Both the position numbers and the translations under genes were made by a program. This document shows positions 57,991-64,000 of a DNA stretch of 64,000 nucleotides, one piece after another. The notes under the pieces were generated by a model. The model was given only the letters and a program-made list of their open reading frames with translations. It did no database searches and had not been told where the DNA came from. Source of the stretch: Prunus persica (taxonomy: Eukaryota > Streptophyta > Magnoliopsida > Rosales > Rosaceae); NCBI RefSeq assembly GCF_000346465.2, contig NC_034011.1, positions 12,670,196 through 12,734,195 of the forward strand, in the 5' to 3' direction. How positions within the stretch are numbered: position 1 is the first letter of the stretch; the number at the start of each line of letters is the position of its first letter.

Positions 57991-58499
57991 TCAGTGTTTT
58001 AGGGATTGGCTTAGAAGTGTTTTACCTTTAGCAAGTTGTGGGTCTGTCTACATGCTAGTCTCCTAGTGTCGAATGTGCTCGATTGATTATGGTACAAACA
58101 ATAATTCTAACATATATCTCATGCTCACAAGTTTACATTAATGTTTATAACCAAGTGTCTTATTAATTACATAGTCTTTAAATAATTCTTGATGAAACTC
58201 ATCTTCTACCATTTTTGTGGAATATGAATTCCATGATCTATATGAACTATTCTTCACAACCTGAAATTGAAGAGAGAACAACTGAACCGACTAAGAGATT
58301 TTGAAGAGTTAGAGTTCTTGGACTTAGGTCACATTACCTTTGTTAGTTGCAGGTGTTGGCTATTTATATTGTTTCTTTTTAGCATGGTTGTTCCTAAGCG
58401 TTTGTCAATTGGTTGGTTGATCTCATTATGGTACCAATCATGCCGATTAGTAGTTTGGTTTAGAATAGGGGATCGTTATCTAATTGATGAATAACGTGT

Positions 58500-59710
58500 A
58501 TCCAGGGATTACCATTTGGCCCACGGCTCATGGGGCGAAGTTAGTAATCCGAGGTCCGATGGACAAAAGTCTGGCCCGGCCCTTTATTTGGGCCCGCTCT
58601 AAGATTGGATAGGGCTTGGGCCAACAATTTGAAACCTTGGCCATGAATTCTAGGCCTGACTCGATTAAGTCCGAATAGGGCCAACCCGGCACGACCACAA
58701 ATATAATAATTCTCTCAAATTTCAAGCTCCAATTTCTCAATCTCTCTAAATCCTCATTTCTTTGGCGGTGATGCGCTCATTCTTTTAGTTTCTCAAATTT
58801 CAAGCTCCAATTTTTTCAGTCTCTCTAAGTTCTCATCCTTCGTGGTGGTTGGTGATCTCATTCCTTTGTAATATAAAATTATAAAAGATTTAGAAAAAAT
58901 AAAAATATAAGTAAACAAAAGAAAAAAAAAGGCCCGACTCGTCTAGGTCCATGGGCAGCCCCGGACGGTGACATTTGAAACCTTGGCCAGGCCCAGCGCA
59001 ACCCAAAAATTTTTCAAAAAAAAAAAAAAAACCCATAAGGCTCGTCCCAGCCCGACCCAATGATGAACCGTAACTAAGACACATACAACAATGTGGAAAA
59101 CCAATTATTGAACACTTTGCAATTAGCTCTCTTAATTTCTTCATTCAGTTCTCAAGGCCTCGCTTGTTTGAGCCCGTCTAGGGCCGACTCGGTTAATATT
59201 TGAAACATGCTCTAGTGTAAGAGAACCAAAACAACATAAGAATTTCTAATTCATGACTCAAACTAAGATCACCATCTCGCCTACGGCCCATTGTTCGAAG
59301 TCGGTAGTACGAGACATGATCCAAAGCTCAACCCTGCCCGTTGTTTAGGCACGTTCGGCCCATCCCGCTCTAAGATTGGATAGGGCTTGGGCTAAGGGTT
59401 TGAAATCTTAGTTAGGCTCGTAACCCGAGCCTAGTTAAGCCCGTCTTGGCCCGGCTTGCCCTGGCCATAATTATAATAAATAATAAATATAATACTCAAT
59501 TAAATACTATACTTCTTCACTCAATTTTCTAACTTATCAAGCTTTATTCTCTCAAATTTCAAGTTCCAATTTTCTCAATCTCTCTAAAATCTTCATTCCT
59601 TTTGTTGTGGTGCTCTCATTCTTTTAGTTTCTCAAACATCAAGGTTCAATTTTCTCAATCTCTCTAAATTCTCACCCTGGTGCTCTCATTTCTATGTAAT
59701 ATAAAGTTAT
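58500..59710. repeat. two diverged copies of a dispersed repeat
   Basis: GCTCTAAGATTGGATAGGGC occurs near 58598 and 59370. Each copy is surrounded by GGCCCG-rich text and followed by CTCAATCTCTCTAAAT and TTTTAGTTTCTCAAA. Copies are about 770 bp apart in the same orientation. No coding potential; class unknown, probably transposon-derived or a local duplication. Confidence 0.6.
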
Positions 59711-60463
59711 AAAATCTTTATATAAAAAAAGAAAGTAAAGAAAAGAAAGCAAACTACTAATTCCAATAATTCCACATCTAACTATGACAAACTAATTCCA
59801 ATAATTCCACCACTAACTATTACAAATTAATTCCAATAATTTCACCTCTAACTATAGCAACAAACTAGAATAAATATTTGCAACATGCTATACTGTAAGA
59901 GAACCAAAACAACACAAGAACTTCTAATTCATGACTCAGAATTCGGTCATTAACTGCTTAGCGAGCGAAGAGATCATATATGCGTGACTTGATTCCGGTT
60001 TTTCATTTGGACACGAAATTTGAGCTCCCACAATTTCCATTATATTTTGTAAGGGGCGAGCTAGGGCTAGGTTTTAAAGGTTAATGCTAAACGAGGGTTT
60101 TCTTGGCAATGCAACAGAGTACTTTAGGAGTGAATTTACTGGGATTAATTAAGCATGAAAGCGATGAGAAGACAGCCAGCTGACAAAGGCAGTGAATTTT
60201 TGGAAGTGTGAGCAGTCGTCTCCTTGTGGGCTGACTTTTCCTGCTCACCCATAATCATAATCTAATCATGTTTTTGCTTTCCAAGTTTGTTTAGTATTTG
60301 ATTTTTGGAGTTTTCCTGTTGAACTTTGGTGTCCTCAGAATATTCTCTCCTCCTCCAACACTCCCCCCAAAAGGCTTCAACTTTCAAGGCCCGCCCTCCT
60401 TTAGCTATAAGATTCCTATATAATTATTAATATATGCAATATGCAATATAATTATTAATATGT

Positions 60464-60488
60464 GCTCTCTCTCTCTCTCTCTCTCTCT
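60464..60488 (+). repeat. (CT)n microsatellite
   Basis: Plain CT run in intergenic DNA. Confidence 0.93.
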
Positions 60489-62271
60489 TCCTGCATTAGT
60501 TATTACTTAATTAAGTTTAATTTCAATCAATTTGTAGTCTTAGGGACGAAACAAATAGATCAGACAAATATAATTCTCTCTTATGAGTTAGGAACCATGC
60601 ATATAGATATTTGAATAGAAGGGTTTGGGTAAAAGCAAAATGTTGTCACCACTGGTATGTTTGTTTCCTGGCTTGTCTTATAACCTTGAAAATGAACAAG
60701 ACTGCATTATTATTATTGCTGTAAACCTTGTTTGATCAATTCAATTCAATTCAAACTAGCTTTTGAAAGTATTCTCTGATTTCAAGGCATGGACATGTTC
60801 CCAACTTTGAACCAAACATCCAACGAAACCTTATTCATGTGAGATTACAGTACACCTAATTAATTAATTCTATATATGATTCGACTGAATGCTTTATACA
60901 TACAGTACAAAAATAAATAGGATGAAATTTATGTTATCTATGTACCATGTATAATTGCAAATTGCACTCTTCGAAACCCTAGGGTGCAAGAAGAAAAAGA
61001 AGACCCTAGGGTTTGTTTTTGTAGTAAGAATTCGTAGAGAAGCAGGTAAATATTAATAATTAGTAATTTTTGTAGGTTTAAGTAATTGCAAGTTCAGGAA
61101 TTAACTTCAATGGACAAATTATCAATTAGGTTTCGAAACGGTGCAGAGGGAGAATGCTTTTCACATTTGAACGAAATTCCAGAAAAAAGGAGACCAGATT
61201 TGGATCTAAGGAATCCATATTGCAGAGACTCACATGCTTTTCGCTTATAAAAAGTTGGAGAATATAAACTTTTTGCAAACCCACCTATTTCATTTTTATT
61301 TTTCTCCTTTTTTTTCTTTAAGTTATTATAATATGTATCACCCAAACTTATTACACCATTTTTGGAGACACCACAAACCCATGTGGCATTGTCTCGTTTA
61401 TTCTATATTTGCACTCAATCTCAACCTTATACGTGCACATCAAATAAAATACCAACACAACATATCAGTTGGTAATCAAAAGTCGGCAATCTTCTTCAGT
61501 CTAGAATTATTTCATGGTACCAAGGAACTTTTATAGTTTGTCATTTGATTATATAATGAGATTTTCATGCCCTCAATTAGTTGTATAAAAAAAAATTATT
61601 GAAAAATCGTAGCTAAACCAGACCATTAATCAAAGAGGCTAATTAATCAGAAGCAAGAATATATCTTATCATATGCATTTCAATTTGGGAGTCCCACACC
61701 AATAAACACGATGCAAACTGAGTTGTATTTCAATTAAGGCATCTAATTGAGACCAACAAAATCAATAAACATGGTGCTTCAAGAAAGTACTTAAATTTCA
61801 ATAATTTAATTGAGTTGTCAAATGATATTGGATTTAAGTGATTTTTTGTAAAGATAATCTTTGAATAAATATCTACAAAATAGACGGTTTGGATTCGTGA
61901 AATAAAATAAGGAATAGGCTCTATAAGAGTGTCCCTCAAATAAGTGAGGCATCCTCAATGAAATGTATATGTGTGAAACTAAGTCAAGAATTTCAAATTT
62001 TTAACTAAATTAAAATATATATATATGTTCACTAATTGAGAAGAGTCAAATTGTTGTATTGTGGTATGTTGGACTATGGACATGCTGTAAGCTAGCTACT
62101 ACCAACAAAATGATCATGTAATAATGCAATGACATAAAAGATCGAAGATTCTCTTTTTGCCTTAGAAAGCAAACCTAAAAGCGCACTCATTCTCTTTCTT
62201 TCTTATAAAGGCTAATTAGCTAGCTACTATCTTTTCTTAGGAAGGGAAATGGGACCATCTGTTTTATGAGT

Positions 62272-62274
<3 letters not shown>

Positions 62275-62317
<43 letters not shown>
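62275..62317 (+). repeat. (GA)n microsatellite
   Basis: Long uninterrupted GA run after GAGTGAGT. Confidence 0.95.
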
Positions 62318-62320
<3 letters not shown>

Positions 62321-62717
62321 CCCAACACAAAGATTCGAGAAAGAAAATCCACGAAAACAAACTGCATTTAGGGGGAACTTGAAGAAAAAAAAAATTGAAT
62401 AAAGCATCAAATTAATTAGGAGGACAAAAGTTTTCCACAACGGAGATAAAATTAATACGTATAATCCAGTTGATGATTCTTGTCCACTGTTAGGTCACTG
62501 AATTATTGGGAGATTGGATAGCGATTAGACAACTTCAAGACAAAGACTTGTTTGAAAACTTCTTAATTAAAGGCGTTCAAACATTCAATGCAGGCACTAA
62601 TTGATATAGACTGGCCAAAAGGCTTGCGATGATGAGAGGGATAAAGGTAGATAAAAAAAAGTGATATTTGTTATGTACCTTAATTGTGGTTCCGAAATTG
62701 ATGGTTACATTTAGTTA

Positions 62718-63045
62718 GGTCTGGTTTGATAAATATTTTTATTTATTTTTTATTTTTGTGTGTTAAAGTATAGAGAGAAAAAAAAGAGAATGGAAGTAAG
62801 GATGATAGTGGAGATGAATTGAGAGAAAAGATGAGGGGAGGATAGGAATGAGTAACAAAAGTGGAAATAAAAACTAAAAATTGAAATCTATTTGAAATTA
62901 TTTTCACTTTTGTTTCCTCCACCTCCCATCCATCCTCTTTCTCAATCTCATCCTTACTTTCATTCTTACTCTCATTTTCCCTCCATACTCGAGTACAAAA
63001 ATTGAAAACTAAGAACTAAAAATAAAATAGATAACAAATGGGCCC
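62718..63045. mobile_element. putative MITE (foldback)
   Basis: About 330 bp able to fold on itself. GGTCTGGTTTGATAAATATT at the left mirrors AATAGATAACAAATGGGCCC at the right. Inner purine-rich text (AGTAAGGATGATAGTGGAGA, near 62795) mirrors pyrimidine-rich text (TCTCATCCTTACTTTCATTC, near 62945). No coding sequence. Ends resemble hAT-type GGGCCC..TTTG termini; the target duplication is unclear. Confidence 0.45.
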
Positions 63046-63366
63046 TAAGCCTTTTTTATTTTGGTTTGGGGTCAATTAACCTCTATTCTTGAGTAAAATC
63101 AACAATGTTTGGCAGATAACACTGAACTAGACTATTTCAATTAAAACGGACAAAATCCTACCCATCGTTTGGTGTGTTGAAACTCAAGTTGTTAAATTGG
63201 ACAACAGTAACATAGTCTTACAAGTGCCACCTAGAATGGTGAGACTCATAGGTATGAACTTTGACTCCAACTCCAATCCAATACAAGTTGAGCCACCCAA
63301 CGATGTCAAAGCCCGACAAGGGCATGTCTAGCAGTGAAACTTAATCGCAAACAGTAGCATCAATGT

Positions 63367-63470
63367 GATAAACGCAACAATTAGCGAACGGACGAATACG
63401 AGCATCATAAATCAACATGAGAAACGCAACATTTAAGGAACAGACAAATACGCGCATCCTATGTCAACAT
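63367..63470 (+). repeat. 52-bp minisatellite, two copies
   Basis: GATAAACGCAACAATTAGCG at 63371 and GAGAAACGCAACATTTAAGG at 63423 head two units that both end in TCAACAT, with a partial third beginning GTGAAACACC. It lies 200-300 bp beyond the prohibitin stop codon, in its 3' flank. Confidence 0.7.
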
Positions 63471-63673
63471 GTGAAACACCTAACAGTAACTGCACCCTCA
63501 AAAGTTCCATTAAATGTTTAGAATTTATCTCCACAGAGAGCCGCTTGCCATGCCAACTGGTGGTGCGTCAAATGACTGAACTTTTAAGGTCCATTTACTC
63601 AACTTTTAAAGGAAATATTTCCACAATTTTACAATCCGAAAATTGAAAAGATTACAGGTACAACCTGCAGAGC

Positions 63674-63868
63674 CTATTTCTTCCGGTTGAAGTCCAAATT
63701 CATCTCCTGAAGGTTCAACAACAGATCATCTGAGTTCAAGTAAACTTTGTTCGATGAATTTGAGATCGTATGTGCAATCTCTCTTGCAGCTTCAATCTTC
63801 CTCAGTGTAATAAATGCCGGATTGTTCGCAATAGCTTCACCAATCAGCTTGGCACTTGTGGCCTCACC
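63674..63868 (-). CDS. prohibitin, last exon (partial gene)
   Basis: A 195-bp terminal exon: acceptor TTGATCAG at 63869-63870, first codon GGT, stop TAG at 63674-63676. The 64 residues include GEATSAKLIGEAIANNPAFI, TLRKIEAAREIAHTIS, VYLNSDDLLLNLQEMNLD and a Lys-rich end. This is the conserved C-terminal coiled-coil end of prohibitins. Members form ring complexes in the mitochondrial inner membrane, supporting cristae and protease regulation. The NLQEMNLD ending is closer to the PHB1/2/6-type plant branch than to PHB3/4, from memory. The rest of the gene lies beyond the right edge; 63871-64000 is intron. No lesion is visible. Confidence 0.93.
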   Translation of the reverse strand, partial: GEATSAKLIGEAIANNPAFITLRKIEAAREIAHTISNSSNKVYLNSDDLLLNLQEMNLDFNRKK

Positions 63869-64000
63869 CTGATCAACAGGGACAAATGATTAAGTAAAAT
63901 GTGTTTAAAAGTGATGTCCATGTTCATACAGACAATAACCGTGCAACATTGCTATTTTATGTTCATCACATGGAACGAACAGAGATATAATGTAAAGACA

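Larger units (their letters stand above)
59711..62717. other. gene-free intergenic region
   Basis: No supported gene. Near 59755-59850 ACTAATTCCAATAATTCCAC is repeated three times. At about 60976-61015 AAACCCTAGGGT and ACCCTAGGGTTT form an inverted repeat. Microsatellites are listed separately. The region holds the upstream flank of the IDD gene and the distal 3' side of the prohibitin gene. Confidence 0.6.

Noticed and set aside
58267..58494. 75-codon plus-strand frame in the intergenic region
   Set aside because: No domain, no splice context; Trp/Leu-rich text typical of a chance frame.
60976..61016. Inverted repeat AAACCCTAGGGT...ACCCTAGGGTTT as a miRNA precursor
   Set aside because: The stem is only about 12 bp with a purine-rich loop and no known miRNA sequence.

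Overview
The window is nuclear DNA of a higher plant. It has GT-AG introns, a plant-specific INDETERMINATE-domain zinc-finger gene, a plant prohibitin exon, and Ty3/gypsy and CACTA elements. There is no sign of bacterial or organellar gene organisation. The most abundant component is a tandem satellite with a 166-bp period. From memory, a centromere-candidate satellite of this length has been reported for peach (Prunus persica), so a Rosaceae/Prunus genome is a reasonable guess, but it is not proven here. A run of 100 N at 3085-3184 marks a scaffold gap.

Layout. (1) 1-13241: satellite array 1, about 58 monomers in one orientation. It is interrupted at 3959-7571 by an internally deleted Athila-like LTR retrotransposon with a clean ATATC target duplication. 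The distal part of the array has a seven-monomer (1162-bp) higher-order period. (2) 13242-18095: retroelement-derived, gene-free DNA, ending in a GC-rich 3.2-kb probable solo LTR. (3) 18096-20695: a gene for a Ulp1-type (C48) cysteine protease, intact over its last five exons and doubtful at its 5' end. (4) 21880-33328: satellite array 2, about 65 monomers of other subfamilies in the opposite orientation to array 1, interrupted by one LTR fragment. (5) 33329-48262: a 14.9-kb CACTA (En/Spm) DNA transposon abutting the satellite. Both of its genes, on the minus strand, can be spliced into uninterrupted reading frames: a 1053-aa TNP2 transposase and a 710-aa second protein combining a plant Transposase_24-like region with a C48 protease. 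Its ends, spacers and most introns are saturated with an ACGACGGT / ACCGTCGT motif family. (6) 48263-52780: a broken gypsy element (gag pseudogene, primer site, LTR), small CACTA-like remnants and a diverged Athila-like LTR piece. (7) 52948-64000: gene-bearing DNA with an intact three-exon INDETERMINATE-domain transcription factor gene (minus strand), a long intergenic stretch with old repeats, and the last exon of a prohibitin gene at the right edge (minus strand).

How the parts relate. Two ordinary host genes lie next to a satellite and transposon block that looks pericentromeric or satellite-like. The features most worth follow-up are in the CACTA element. It appears coding-competent, its introns contain paralogous motif-dense blocks, its 5' region carries three tandem hairpins, and its two flanks do not match (satellite on one side, a truncated gag on the other, no target duplication). 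All functional statements are read from sequence and family knowledge; no search or alignment software was used.
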